Shown: positions 41,053-50,416 of the stretch, piece by piece
Position numbering within the stretch: position 1 is the first letter of the stretch
Layout of the letters: every line of letters begins with the position of its first letter
Source of the DNA: an uncultured Collinsella sp.
GTDB lineage: Bacteria; Actinomycetota; Coriobacteriia; Coriobacteriales; Coriobacteriaceae
Assembly: GCA_902492235.1 (NCBI GenBank)
Contig: CABUKS010000002.1
Location: forward strand, 71,254-135,253
Direction: 5' to 3'
Length of the DNA stretch: 64,000 nt
Translations under genes and position numbers: made by a program
The notes under the pieces: generated by a model
Seen by the model: only the letters and a program-made list of their open reading frames with translations
The model's database searches: none
What the model was told of the DNA's origin: nothing

Positions 41053-43068
41053 CTACATCACCTCCGCGTGAGGGGTCAAACCATTTGCCTTGAGCACCTC
41101 ATCGGGGAGCTCGGAATAGAAGTGCTCGGTGCCGGGCACGCGCTTGAAGACCGGACGGGTGTCCAGGCCAATGCGCGGATGGCTCGAGCGAGGTGCGAAG
41201 CGATCGCCCTTGGGGAAATCGCGCGGGCTCGGAACGGCGCCGGGCACCTGGTGCAGGCGGCCCGAACCGCTCTCGATGGACAGGACGGAACCCAGAAGAC
41301 CGCGAGTGTACTCGTGGATCGGGTTGGTGAGCAGCTCCTTGGTGGGCGCCTGCTCGATAACCTGACCGGCGTACATAACCGTGATGTTATGAGCGACCTC
41401 GGCGACCAGTGCCAGGTCGTGCGAAACGAAGATCATGGCAAAGCCGAGCTTGGCCTGAAGGTCGTTAAGCAGCTTGATGACCTGCTTCTGGACGGTAACG
41501 TCCAGAGCGGTCGTGGGCTCGTCGCAGATGACCAGCTTGGGGTCGCGGGTAAGGGCCATAGCGATCAGAACGCGCTGACGCTGACCACCGGAAAGCTCAT
41601 GCGGATAGCTCTCGAGCGTACGCTTGGGGTCGAGGCCCACGAGCTCCAGGAGCTCCTCGGCGCTACGGGTGCCGCCACGCTTGGTGAGCTGCTTCATCTG
41701 GGCGGAAATGAGCATGGAGGGGTTGAGCGAGGACAGGGCGTCCTGATAGACCATGGCGATATCGGTACCGCGCAGGCCGAACCACTCCTTCTTGCTCATC
41801 TTGAGCAGGTCGCGGCCCTCCCAGAGAACCTCACCGGAAAGATGCTCGTCATCGTCGGTCAGGCCCATGATGGCCAGCGTGGTGATGGACTTACCGCAGC
41901 CGGACTCGCCTACCAGGCCCATGGTCTGGCCGGGACGGACGTCAAAGTTGACGTGGTCGACGACGTTGATGTCACCGTGGTGCTCAAACTGGATGCAGAA
42001 ATCGCGGACCGAAAGAATCGGCTCAACGGACTCATCGGGCACATGGCGGTCGTTACGCTTGAGTTCGACATCGCGCAGAGCGCCAAGACGGGCGGACAGG
42101 GACTGAGCCTGCTCCTTGTAAGCGCGAACGGGGTCGGAGACCAGCAGGTCGGCCTCGCGGCGCTTGGAGGAGTCGGTCGGATCCAGGGCGGCGGAGGGAG
42201 CAGCGGCCATGGCGTCGGTAATGCCCTCGGAGAGGATGTTGAGTGCCAGGCAGGTGATCATGATGGCCAGGCCCGGGAACAGCGCCTGCCACCAACGGCC
42301 AGCGAGCACGCCACCGCGAGCATCGGCGAGGATGTTGCCCCAGGTAGCGGTGGGCTCCTGGATACCAGCGCCGATAAAGGTCAGCGAGGCCTCGAAGATG
42401 ATGGCGTCGGCGACCAGAGTGACGGTGAAGACCATGATCGGGGCGATGCAGTTGCGCAGAACATGCTTGATCAAAATCCACGGAGCCTTGGCGCCGGAAA
42501 CGATGACCGCGCGGACATAGTCCTCGCCGTACTCGGACACAATGTTGGCGCGCACGATACGGGCAATCTGCGGAGTGTACATAAAGCCGATGGCGAAGAT
42601 GATCGACGGCACGGAATTGCCCAGGATGGAGACGAAGACGGCAGCAAGGGCGATGCCCGGGATGGACATGATGATGTCCAGGATGCGCATGATCGCCTCG
42701 GAAACGGACTTGCGCGAAACCGCCGCGAGGGCGCCCACGACCGAGCCGCAGACCAGAGCCATGGCAGTAGCGCCAAAGCCGATGATCAGCGAGTAACGAC
42801 CACCGTAGAGCATACGCGACAGGATGTCGCGGCCCTTATCGTCGGTACCGAAGATAAATCCATTGCCGGGAGCCTGGCGAGCCGTAAAGATCTCGACCGG
42901 GCTATAGGGGGCAAGAAGGGGCGCCAGAATCGCGGTCAGGGCGACCAGCACCAGCACGACGGCGGCAATCTTAGAAGACAGCGTCATCTTCTTCCAGCCA
43001 CCGAGCTTGAGCCCCTTGGAGGCAGCTTTCTCGAGCTGCTCGGTTTGCTTCTCTCGAATCTTTACCAT
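41053..43068 (-). CDS. Permease-ATPase fusion (DppC-DppD) of the nan transporter
   Basis: 671 residues. Residues about 25-300 are a DppC permease with six membrane segments and the EAA loop DYVRAVIVSGAKAPWILIKH. A linker (about 300-345) joins it to a DppD ATPase: GLVGESGCGKSITTL, MVYQDALSSLNPS, LSGGQRQRVLIAMAL, LVICDEPTTALDVT, SHDLALVAEVAHN. The C-terminus lacks the usual cysteine motif, with APRSSHPRIG in its place. The frame is continuous with no stop, so the fusion looks genuine. Its partners are the flanking permease and ATPase. Confidence 0.92.
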   Translation of the reverse strand: MVKIREKQTEQLEKAASKGLKLGGWKKMTLSSKIAAVVLVLVALTAILAPLLAPYSPVEIFTARQAPGNGFIFGTDDKGRDILSRMLYGGRYSLIIGFGATAMALVCGSVVGALAAVSRKSVSEAIMRILDIIMSIPGIALAAVFVSILGNSVPSIIFAIGFMYTPQIARIVRANIVSEYGEDYVRAVIVSGAKAPWILIKHVLRNCIAPIMVFTVTLVADAIIFEASLTFIGAGIQEPTATWGNILADARGGVLAGRWWQALFPGLAIMITCLALNILSEGITDAMAAAPSAALDPTDSSKRREADLLVSDPVRAYKEQAQSLSARLGALRDVELKRNDRHVPDESVEPILSVRDFCIQFEHHGDINVVDHVNFDVRPGQTMGLVGESGCGKSITTLAIMGLTDDDEHLSGEVLWEGRDLLKMSKKEWFGLRGTDIAMVYQDALSSLNPSMLISAQMKQLTKRGGTRSAEELLELVGLDPKRTLESYPHELSGGQRQRVLIAMALTRDPKLVICDEPTTALDVTVQKQVIKLLNDLQAKLGFAMIFVSHDLALVAEVAHNITVMYAGQVIEQAPTKELLTNPIHEYTRGLLGSVLSIESGSGRLHQVPGAVPSPRDFPKGDRFAPRSSHPRIGLDTRPVFKRVPGTEHFYSELPDEVLKANGLTPHAEVM

Positions 43069-43071
43069 AAT

Positions 43072-44028
43072 CTACACCGTCCTGATGCGCGGGTTGATGA
43101 GCAGGTAGAGCATGTCAACCACGATGTTGATGATGATGAAGGCAAGAGCAACGACGATGACGACGCCCTGAACCAGGTTCGCCTCGTTGCCCTGAACGCC
43201 CTGCAGAATCGCAGTACCCATGCCGGGGAGGTTGAAGATGACCTCGATGACGACAGCACCGCCCATGAGGTAGCCGATCTTAAGACCGAGGGTGGTGACC
43301 GGGGTAATCAGTGCGTTGCGAAGAACGTTGATGCCGACGACGACCTTCTCGGGAACGCCGGCGCCGCGAGCCATACGGACATAGTCCTTATCGAGCTCCT
43401 CGACCATGGCCGTACGCACGATACGAGTCATCTGGCCCGTCAACGGGAATGCCAGAGCGATAGCGGGCATGATCATACGTCCCAGATAGCCAGCCGGGTT
43501 GGTGGTGAAGTGAGGCAGAGCACCGGACGCCGGGAGCACCTTAAGGTAGGAAGAGAACAGCAGAATCAACAGAACGGCAAGCCAGAACGACGGGGTTGCC
43601 AAGCCGGCGATGGAAAAGACGCGGATCACTTGGTCCGGCCATTTATCGCGATACAGTGCCGCGATGACGCCGAGCAAAAACGAGACGACCGCGCCGATGG
43701 CAAGACCGATGAAGGTCAGCTGCATCGTGACGGGCAGGGCCGTGGAGATGCGCTTGGCAACGGAGTTGCGAGCAGCACCATAGGTGCCCATGTCACCATG
43801 GATCAAATCGCCCATGTAGCGCACGTAGCGCACGGGCCAGGGGTCGTCCAGACCATACTTCTCATGGTACTCGGCAACCGCCTCGGGCGAGGCACCGTCA
43901 CCCAACGCCGTATAGGCGGGGTCGGTCTTGGAGAACGACATAAGGAAGAACACCAGGACGGTGACGCCCAATGCCATGATCGGCAGCGCCACGAGACGCC
44001 TTCCAATCAAACGTAGAAAGTTGTTCAC
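43072..44028 (-). CDS. Peptide-type ABC permease (DppB-like), nan operon
   Basis: 318 residues from a GTG start with GGGAGA 4 bases upstream. Six membrane segments starting LVALPIMALGVTVLVFFL; the EAA loop is YVRMARGAGVPEKVVVGINV. It ends 3 bp before the fusion gene. It forms the second half of the membrane channel with the fused DppC. Confidence 0.92.
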   Translation of the reverse strand: MNNFLRLIGRRLVALPIMALGVTVLVFFLMSFSKTDPAYTALGDGASPEAVAEYHEKYGLDDPWPVRYVRYMGDLIHGDMGTYGAARNSVAKRISTALPVTMQLTFIGLAIGAVVSFLLGVIAALYRDKWPDQVIRVFSIAGLATPSFWLAVLLILLFSSYLKVLPASGALPHFTTNPAGYLGRMIMPAIALAFPLTGQMTRIVRTAMVEELDKDYVRMARGAGVPEKVVVGINVLRNALITPVTTLGLKIGYLMGGAVVIEVIFNLPGMGTAILQGVQGNEANLVQGVVIVVALAFIIINIVVDMLYLLINPRIRTV

Positions 44029-44069
44029 GTTCTCTCCCCTTTCTTTTGTCGGTAGGACCAACTGGTATA

Positions 44070-44083
44070 TGAGTATGGATACT
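44070..44083. promoter_or_regulatory. Palindrome GAGTATggATACTC
   Basis: A perfect 14-bp palindrome in the gap between the binding protein and permease genes. A possible operator with no known partner. Confidence 0.3.
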
Positions 44084-44090
44084 CATTACA

Positions 44091-44122
44091 AGACCCGAGC
44101 GACATCGAGGCCGCCCGGGTCT
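44091..44122 (-). terminator. Hairpin after the nan binding-protein gene
   Basis: AGACCCG (44091-44097) pairs with CGGGTCT (44116-44122), extended by GC pairs. Probably an attenuator that favours the binding protein over downstream genes. Confidence 0.65.
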
Positions 44123-44183
44123 TTGTTTCAACTATGAGGACGTTGCCTTACGACCGACGCCCCACATATGACTCAAGCGAGTC

Positions 44184-45797
44184 TTAGGCCTTGACGGTCG
44201 CGACGCCCCTGAAGGACATGCTCGTCGTGCCGATGCCCTTGAAGCCATCGAGGGCCTCGCCGTTTGGCGCGGTGGACGGATCGTCCCAGGAAGCGGAGAC
44301 GGTCTTGACGTGGACAACGGGGTACAGAACAGCGTTGTCGGCGATGATGTCGAAGCACTCGTTCCACTTCTTCTGCTGCTCGTCGCCCTCGGCGGCAAGA
44401 GCCTCGTCCATGAGACCGTGGAGCTTCGCCCACTCAGCGGAATCCTTCCACGGGCAACGGGTCTGCATCCAGACGTTGTCGCCGTACCACCAGTTGAGCA
44501 GCAGGTCGGGGTCAGCGCCGAAGCAGGAAGGATCGCCAGGGGCAAGGAGGATATCGTAGGCCTCGCCGCCGTCGATGGCAGCGTAGGTGGCCGGCGAGGT
44601 ATCGGTCTGGATGGTCACATCGAAGCCGAGAGCGTCGAGGTCGTTCTTGACCTGAGCGGCCATGCCCTTGATCTGCTCGTTGTCGGTAGTGCGCAGGGTG
44701 ATGGCGCCCGGGGTGATGCCAGACTCTTCGATGAGCTTCTTGGCCTTCTTGGCGTCAGTCTTGTACACCGTGGAAGCCTCATGATAGTTGGTGAAGCTCT
44801 TGGGCAGGTAGCAGCTGGCAGCGGTGGCAAGGCCGGCGAAGGTGTTGGTGATCATCTTCTCGGTGTCGAGCGCGTACATGACGGCCTGACGGACCTTGAC
44901 GTTGTTCCAAGGCTCCTTGGCGACATTGAACATGATGAAGCGGGTGCCGAAGCCCTGGACGTTATCGATCTTGCAGCCGGCGCTCTCGAGCTGGTCGACG
45001 GCGTCAGCGGTGACGAGCTCCATAACGAGCGTGGAGCCTTCCTGCTGGGCGGTGACACGAGCGGTGGGGTCGGTCAGGATGCTGTACTGGATCTTCTTAT
45101 CCTCGGCAGCATACTCACCGTTGTACTCGGGGTTGGGAACCAGGGTGATCTCGGTATCAGAGATAGAGTCGTACATCCAGGGGCCGGAGCCGATCGGCTG
45201 CTTGGCGCGATCCTCCTCGGACTGGGTAGCCGGGGTAACGCGGATGATGGCCAGACGATCCTTGAGCAGGGAGAAGTTGGGGACCTTGGTCTTGACCGTT
45301 ACGGTGCTGGCGTCCTTGGCCTCGATGGACTCGAAGGGCTGGAAGAACGGAGCATAGGTAGCGGAAGCAGCGCAAGCGGTGTAGGAGGCAACGACGTCGT
45401 CAGCAGTGACCTCGGTACCATCGGAGAACTTGGCACCCTTACGGATGGTGACCTCGAAGGTGGTGTCGTCTACGGACTTGGGATCGTCGGTGGCGAGCTC
45501 GTTGAAGGTGCTGTAGTCGTGGTAATCGATGCCGTAGAGGCCCTCGATGACGTGCCAGTTAGCACCCAGGCCCACAGCGGAGCCGGTGCTGGCGGGGTCG
45601 AAGCTGGACGGAGCGTAAGCGGAACCAGCGGTGATCACGCCGCCGCCACGGTTGGCGGAATCGGTGGAACCGGAAGCAGAACCCTCGTCGCTAGAGCTGC
45701 CACCGCAGCCGGTGAGACCAAGCCCTGCGACAGCAGCGACGCTGCCGGTGAGGCCGAGGAACGAACGCCTGGACATACCCTTGTTGATGATGGCCAT
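44184..45797 (-). CDS. Solute-binding lipoprotein (family 5), probable sialic-acid receptor
   Basis: 537 residues from the ATG at 45797, with AGGAGA upstream. The N-terminus MSRRSFLGLTGSVAAVAG carries a twin arginine and LTGC is the lipobox. The mature domain is a family 5 (Dpp/Opp/Sat) binding protein. It leads the operon of the permease, fusion and ATPase genes, which is followed by esterase and nan genes. Sialic acid as ligand is inferred from this context; peptides remain possible. Confidence 0.88.
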   Translation of the reverse strand: MAIINKGMSRRSFLGLTGSVAAVAGLGLTGCGGSSSDEGSASGSTDSANRGGGVITAGSAYAPSSFDPASTGSAVGLGANWHVIEGLYGIDYHDYSTFNELATDDPKSVDDTTFEVTIRKGAKFSDGTEVTADDVVASYTACAASATYAPFFQPFESIEAKDASTVTVKTKVPNFSLLKDRLAIIRVTPATQSEEDRAKQPIGSGPWMYDSISDTEITLVPNPEYNGEYAAEDKKIQYSILTDPTARVTAQQEGSTLVMELVTADAVDQLESAGCKIDNVQGFGTRFIMFNVAKEPWNNVKVRQAVMYALDTEKMITNTFAGLATAASCYLPKSFTNYHEASTVYKTDAKKAKKLIEESGITPGAITLRTTDNEQIKGMAAQVKNDLDALGFDVTIQTDTSPATYAAIDGGEAYDILLAPGDPSCFGADPDLLLNWWYGDNVWMQTRCPWKDSAEWAKLHGLMDEALAAEGDEQQKKWNECFDIIADNAVLYPVVHVKTVSASWDDPSTAPNGEALDGFKGIGTTSMSFRGVATVKA

Positions 45798-45933
45798 GTC
45801 TTCTCCTATCAATAGAGAATCTTACCCGGGAGCACCTAGACTTGCCCCCGCGCAACTTGCGGACGATATATACCTTACCTACCGACGAACCCAACTGAGG
45901 TGCCGAGCTCGGCGACCGATACATACATACGCT

Positions 45934-45972
45934 TGAACGGTATTTACTACCGTTCACCGAATTCATTGACAA
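45934..45972 (-). promoter_or_regulatory. Promoter and operator of the nan operon
   Basis: TTGTCA (45967-45972) and TAGTAA (44-49 bases of 45900, i.e. 45944-45949) are 17 bp apart on the minus strand. The palindrome TGAACGGT-N7-ACCGTTCA (45934-45956) covers the -10, a repressor-like position. No candidate regulator gene is adjacent. Confidence 0.65.
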
Positions 45973-46162
45973 ATGATTCGACAGACAGTATGTATCGACG
46001 ATGTGAGATATCAGTCTTCGTCAACCCGCAGGATAGCAGTGTTGTTCACCATGGCTAGTCAAACGTTTTAGCGTTAATAAAACCCGAAATCGGCAGGTAA
46101 TCACCGCGAAACAAATGATTGAAAAATGACCAATCATGTATATCAGTTGTTTAGAAGCGCGT
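45973..46162. other. Spacer upstream of the nan operon
   Basis: No gene. AAACGTTTTA (46061-46070) matches the core of the palindrome upstream of gap. A-T rich compared with surrounding genes. Confidence 0.35.
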
Positions 46163-48109
46163 TTAGTTTTCGGATCGGTTGGCCGATGCCTGGGCGCGCT
46201 CGGCATTCCATGCAACAAGTGCCTCGTGGACCGCTTTGGCGACATCGGCCGGAACGCCTCGAACTTCTGCAATCTCCTGCTCGCTTGCCGCGCGCAAACG
46301 CTTCATCGAACCAAAATGGCGCATAATGGCACGTTTTCTGGTGGGTCCCACACCCGGAACGTCGTCAAGCACCGAAACCGTCATAGCCTTATCGCGCAAC
46401 TCGCGGTGGAACGTAATCGCAAATCGGTGGGATTCATCGCGAACCTGCTTGATCAGGTAAAGCGAAGCGGAGCCGGTCGGCAGCACGACGGGAGTCTCGT
46501 CCCACGGCACGAAAACCTCCTCATCGGCCTTTGCCAAGCCGCAAACTGGTATATCGAGGCCAAGCGCCTCAAGTTGCTTAATTGCAGCGGTCAATTGCGG
46601 CTTGCCGCCATCGACAACGAGCAAGTCGGGACGCGAGCCAAAGCGCTCGTCCGCCATGCGCTCGGGAGCATAGCGACGCCCCAGAACCTCGGACATCGAT
46701 ACGAAGTCGTTCGCCTCGTCCAATTCGGCCTGAATTTTAAAGCGACGATACTGGCCCTTGTCGGCACGGCCGTTGGTAAATACCACCATCGAAGCGACGG
46801 TAAAGGTGCCGTGCAACGTCGAGATATCGAAACACTCGATGCGCAACGGCGGCGCAGGCAGCGCCAGCGCACTTTCGAGCTCCAGGAGCGCCTGATTGGT
46901 GCGATCGTCAGCATACCCCGTGCGCATCATGTAGCGCATGAGGGCATGGCGCGCATTTTTGGAAGCCATATCGAGCAGGCGGTGCTTTTCGCCGCGCTGC
47001 GGCCTATGGAGATGGCAAGAGCGTTCGCGCTTGCCCGCAAGCCACTCCCCCAACGCTTCGGCATCCTCAAGCTCGACAGAAAGATTGACCTCGGCTGGAA
47101 TATCAGCCGTCTCGTCGTAATAGCGCTTAAGAAAGCCCGATTGAAGCTCTTCCTCGTCGACATCCAGGCCCTTATCGAGGATGAACTCACAAGTTCGAAC
47201 CGTTCGGCCCTCGCGAACGACAAAGACACAGGCGGCAGAGATAGTCTCTTCGCGATAGAAGCCGATGACGTCGATATCGACGCTTGATGGAAAAACGACC
47301 TGTTGGCGATCGTCCAGGCCCCTAATGACTTCCAGGCGACGCTTGACGCGCGCCGCACGCTCAAAATCGAGCGTCTCGGCTGCCTCCGTCATCTCGGACG
47401 TGAGCTCGTCGACGACATCCTTGCGATGGCCCGACAAGAAACGTTCGACACGCTTGACGTTCTTGGCATAGTCGGCAGGCGAAATCGCGCCGACGCATGC
47501 GCCCGGCCCGCGCCCGACATGGTAGTCAAAGCAGGGACGCCCGTTTTGCGCGCAAATCATATTGACGATGTCTTCTTCGCCCTTATGAGATTCAACGATG
47601 CGGCGGCAGCGGCGCCATTCCGCACAGGATGCCGAGCAAATAGGAATAACCTTGCGTAGTGTATCGATAGTCTCACGCGCCGCACGGCTATCGGTATAGG
47701 GGCCAAAATAGCGCGTTCCCGGTTTATGACGCTCTCGCGTGTATTTAATAGCCGGAAACAAGTCGCTCTTGGTAATGGCGATAAAGGGATAGCTTTTATC
47801 GTCTTTGAGATCGACGTTAAAGTACGGATGGTACTGGCCAATCAGATTGCGCTCGAGCACCAATGCCTCGTGCTCGGTCTCCACCACGATATAGTCGAAG
47901 CTCGCCACCAGCTGCATCATGAGCGGAATCTTTTGACGCTCGTCCTGCAGCGTCACGTATTGACGCATACGGGCACGCAAGTTTTTTGCCTTGCCCACAT
48001 AGACGACATCGCCCTTGGCATCTTTCCAAAGGTAGCAGCCGGGTTGCGTGGGAACGCGCGAAACCTGTTCGGCAAGTGTTGGAATGTTGTCGTGACCTGC
48101 CACACGCAC
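46163..48109 (-). CDS. uvrC: Excinuclease ABC subunit C
   Basis: Makes the dual incisions of nucleotide excision repair. 648 residues from a GTG at 48109 that directly follows the murJ stop (a second GTG lies 6 bases in). The GIY-YIG nuclease is at about residues 16-95 (CYLWKDAKGDVVYVGKAKNL), a UVR motif near 200-235, an RNase H-like nuclease domain (RIECFDISTLHGT, LVVDGGKPQL), and a helix-hairpin-helix end (LDDVPGVGPTRKRAIMRHFG). Confidence 0.97.
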   Translation of the reverse strand: MRVAGHDNIPTLAEQVSRVPTQPGCYLWKDAKGDVVYVGKAKNLRARMRQYVTLQDERQKIPLMMQLVASFDYIVVETEHEALVLERNLIGQYHPYFNVDLKDDKSYPFIAITKSDLFPAIKYTRERHKPGTRYFGPYTDSRAARETIDTLRKVIPICSASCAEWRRCRRIVESHKGEEDIVNMICAQNGRPCFDYHVGRGPGACVGAISPADYAKNVKRVERFLSGHRKDVVDELTSEMTEAAETLDFERAARVKRRLEVIRGLDDRQQVVFPSSVDIDVIGFYREETISAACVFVVREGRTVRTCEFILDKGLDVDEEELQSGFLKRYYDETADIPAEVNLSVELEDAEALGEWLAGKRERSCHLHRPQRGEKHRLLDMASKNARHALMRYMMRTGYADDRTNQALLELESALALPAPPLRIECFDISTLHGTFTVASMVVFTNGRADKGQYRRFKIQAELDEANDFVSMSEVLGRRYAPERMADERFGSRPDLLVVDGGKPQLTAAIKQLEALGLDIPVCGLAKADEEVFVPWDETPVVLPTGSASLYLIKQVRDESHRFAITFHRELRDKAMTVSVLDDVPGVGPTRKRAIMRHFGSMKRLRAASEQEIAEVRGVPADVAKAVHEALVAWNAERAQASANRSEN

Positions 48110-50413
48110 CTACTTGCGACGAAGCAGCGCCGAGACCTCGGGCATCTTAAAGACGAAGGCAAGGCCAAAAGTCACGGCGAGCGAGACGACGCCTGCAACA
48201 CAAACGTAGCCCAGGGTAATGAGGATCGAGCTGCCAAGCATTCCGACAAAGTGCTCAAGTGCCCACATGACGCCGGCGCCCGCGGCAGCGCCCAAGCCAC
48301 CGAACAACAGGCCGAAGAAACCGCCGTGCAGGATAGACTTGACCTGAAGGCCATGCAGACGACGGCGCAGCCACCACAGTGAGCATCCGACCAAGACCAC
48401 GTAGTCAACGACGTACGAAAGCGCAATTGCCGGCATACCGTAGCCCAGCACCACGCCAAACAGCAGCACCGAACCGGCCTGACCGATAGCGGAGTACAAG
48501 CAATAGCGGCTATAAGGTTTCATATCGAGCAGGGCCGAGAAGCTCTTCTGCATCAGCACGACCACGCCGTAGAGCGGCAGGGAAAGTGCCAGATAGATAA
48601 GGAACTCTGACACCAGCGCCACACCGGATTCATCGAACTTGCCGGCGCAGTAGATCATGTTGAGCGGACGGGCGAAGACGATCAGGTACATCGCAAACGG
48701 AATCAGGAAGAAGAGCATCTGGGCGACACCGCGCGAAATGCCCGTGCGGACGCTGTCGTAATCCTTCTCCTGCGCATCGTGAGAGAGTTCGGTATAGAGT
48801 GCCGTCGAAAGCGAGGCGGCGATCAGCGCATAGGGCAGCGTGTACCACAGGCGCGCATATGCGATGACGGAAGGGCCGGTCTCAGGCTGCACCACCAGCG
48901 CGGCGGCATTGGTAATGGAGGTCGAGACAAACATGCACACCGTGGCGAGCAGCGTCGGGATACCAAGCGCAATCGTCTGTCGCAGCGCGGGGTCCTTAAA
49001 GTCGATATGGATATGAGGATGCACGCCATGCTTGCCGAGCGCGGGAATCTGGCAGGCCATCTGGACAAAGACGCCGAGGGTCGTACCGGCTGCGATCAAG
49101 ATAATGCCGACCCGCTCGCCAAATTGTGCAGACACGGGAGCAAAGCCCATAAAGCTGGCGATGACGATGACATTGTTGAGAACCGGGGCAAACGTCGACC
49201 AGAAGTAGTCGCGGTGTGCGTTGAGAACACCCGAGAACACCGAGCCCAAGCCATAAAATAAAATTTGGATAGCAAAGAAGCGGAACATGAACGCAGCGGT
49301 ATCCATGCTGTCGCCATTACCCGAAAGGAACGACTGCGTCCAAATAAAGCCGGGAGCAAACACGGTGCCCAGCAGCGAGATGCCGCCCAGCACCAGAAGC
49401 AGAATACCAAGCAGGTTGCCGACATACTCGTTCGATGCCTCGCGGCCCTGCTCGCGCCTCACACCCATATACACCGGCAAAAACGCCGTAACGAGCATGC
49501 CGCCCATCACGAGCTCGTAGAGCATGTTGGGCAGGTTGTTGGCAACCTGATAGGAGGACGAGAGCAGCGACATGCCGATGGCGGCCGCCATGGCCCACGT
49601 GCGGATAAACCCGGTGACGCGCGACACGATGGTCAGCACGGTCATGAGGCCAGCAGAACGACCAACCGTGGAGTAGTCCGACGAACCCATATCGTCTACG
49701 TCGTCCTGAGAGTCCTCATGAACCTCATCTTGTGGCAGTAAATCGTCCACGACGGCAAAGGAGCCGGTCATCGCAAAGGGATCGTCAACCAAAACGGCGT
49801 CATCAGCAGGTGCGACGTCATCGCTGTTCGGCATGTTGTTTCCGGATACGGCATCATCATCGAATATGGCATGGTCGCCAAACACCGTGTCAACTTCTTT
49901 GGCAGCGACGGTTCGGGCAGAAAACGACAGAGGGTCCCAGTCGTCATCACCGTCGATGGCCACGCCCTCGACGGGATCGGTCGAACCAAGCGGCGACCAT
50001 TCGTCATCCGAAAGAAGCGGTTCGCCATCATCATGAGCCGCGGGCTTGGCGGAACGAGCGGCAGGAGCGCTCTGCGGTGTGCTCTTTCCCTGGGCTGCCA
50101 TCAAAAACACCGCCGTCTCATCGGGACGCGGCGCACGAGGAGCCTCGGAGGCGATCGGCTTCACGCTGGCGCTCGATTGAGCGGCGGCCAAAAAGACAGC
50201 CGTCTCATCGGGACGAGCCGAAGAAAGAACCGTACGGGGAAGCGCCGTGCCGGCACCGGCGGCACGCAAGTACACGGCCGTCTCGCCCGGGTCAGCGGCA
50301 GCGGACCAAGCGTTTCGAATCTCGTTATCGAACGAAGTGGCCTCGGGCGCGGGCGCCTGAGGAGCCGACCCTTTTGCAAAGTGAGCTCCGCGCTTTGATT
50401 CTTCCTGCGGCAT
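48110..50413 (-). CDS. murJ: Lipid II flippase MurJ with repeat-bearing N-terminal extension
   Basis: 767 residues. The MurJ/MviN core begins near residue 250 (GLMTVLTIVSRVTGF) and has about 14 membrane segments; it flips lipid II for peptidoglycan synthesis. The first 245 residues are an acidic, disordered-looking cytoplasmic region with three repeats of a P[G/D]ETAVxL motif (about 42-50, 68-76, 97-105). Typical MurJ proteins lack this. The threonine in each repeat could be a phosphorylation site recognised by FHA proteins, as known for mycobacterial MviN; this is inference. Confidence 0.93.
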   Translation of the reverse strand: MPQEESKRGAHFAKGSAPQAPAPEATSFDNEIRNAWSAAADPGETAVYLRAAGAGTALPRTVLSSARPDETAVFLAAAQSSASVKPIASEAPRAPRPDETAVFLMAAQGKSTPQSAPAARSAKPAAHDDGEPLLSDDEWSPLGSTDPVEGVAIDGDDDWDPLSFSARTVAAKEVDTVFGDHAIFDDDAVSGNNMPNSDDVAPADDAVLVDDPFAMTGSFAVVDDLLPQDEVHEDSQDDVDDMGSSDYSTVGRSAGLMTVLTIVSRVTGFIRTWAMAAAIGMSLLSSSYQVANNLPNMLYELVMGGMLVTAFLPVYMGVRREQGREASNEYVGNLLGILLLVLGGISLLGTVFAPGFIWTQSFLSGNGDSMDTAAFMFRFFAIQILFYGLGSVFSGVLNAHRDYFWSTFAPVLNNVIVIASFMGFAPVSAQFGERVGIILIAAGTTLGVFVQMACQIPALGKHGVHPHIHIDFKDPALRQTIALGIPTLLATVCMFVSTSITNAAALVVQPETGPSVIAYARLWYTLPYALIAASLSTALYTELSHDAQEKDYDSVRTGISRGVAQMLFFLIPFAMYLIVFARPLNMIYCAGKFDESGVALVSEFLIYLALSLPLYGVVVLMQKSFSALLDMKPYSRYCLYSAIGQAGSVLLFGVVLGYGMPAIALSYVVDYVVLVGCSLWWLRRRLHGLQVKSILHGGFFGLLFGGLGAAAGAGVMWALEHFVGMLGSSILITLGYVCVAGVVSLAVTFGLAFVFKMPEVSALLRRK

Positions 50414-50416
50414 CGC

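Noticed and set aside
40138..44016. A very long open frame (1292 codons) on the plus strand
   Set aside because: It is the mirror of the ABC transporter genes on the minus strand, has no recognisable domain, and results from the GC-rich codon use.
45966..45988. TTGACA-17-TATGTA on the plus strand near the nan promoter
   Set aside because: A good match to a promoter, but no plus-strand gene lies downstream; it overlaps the minus-strand promoter and is probably coincidental.
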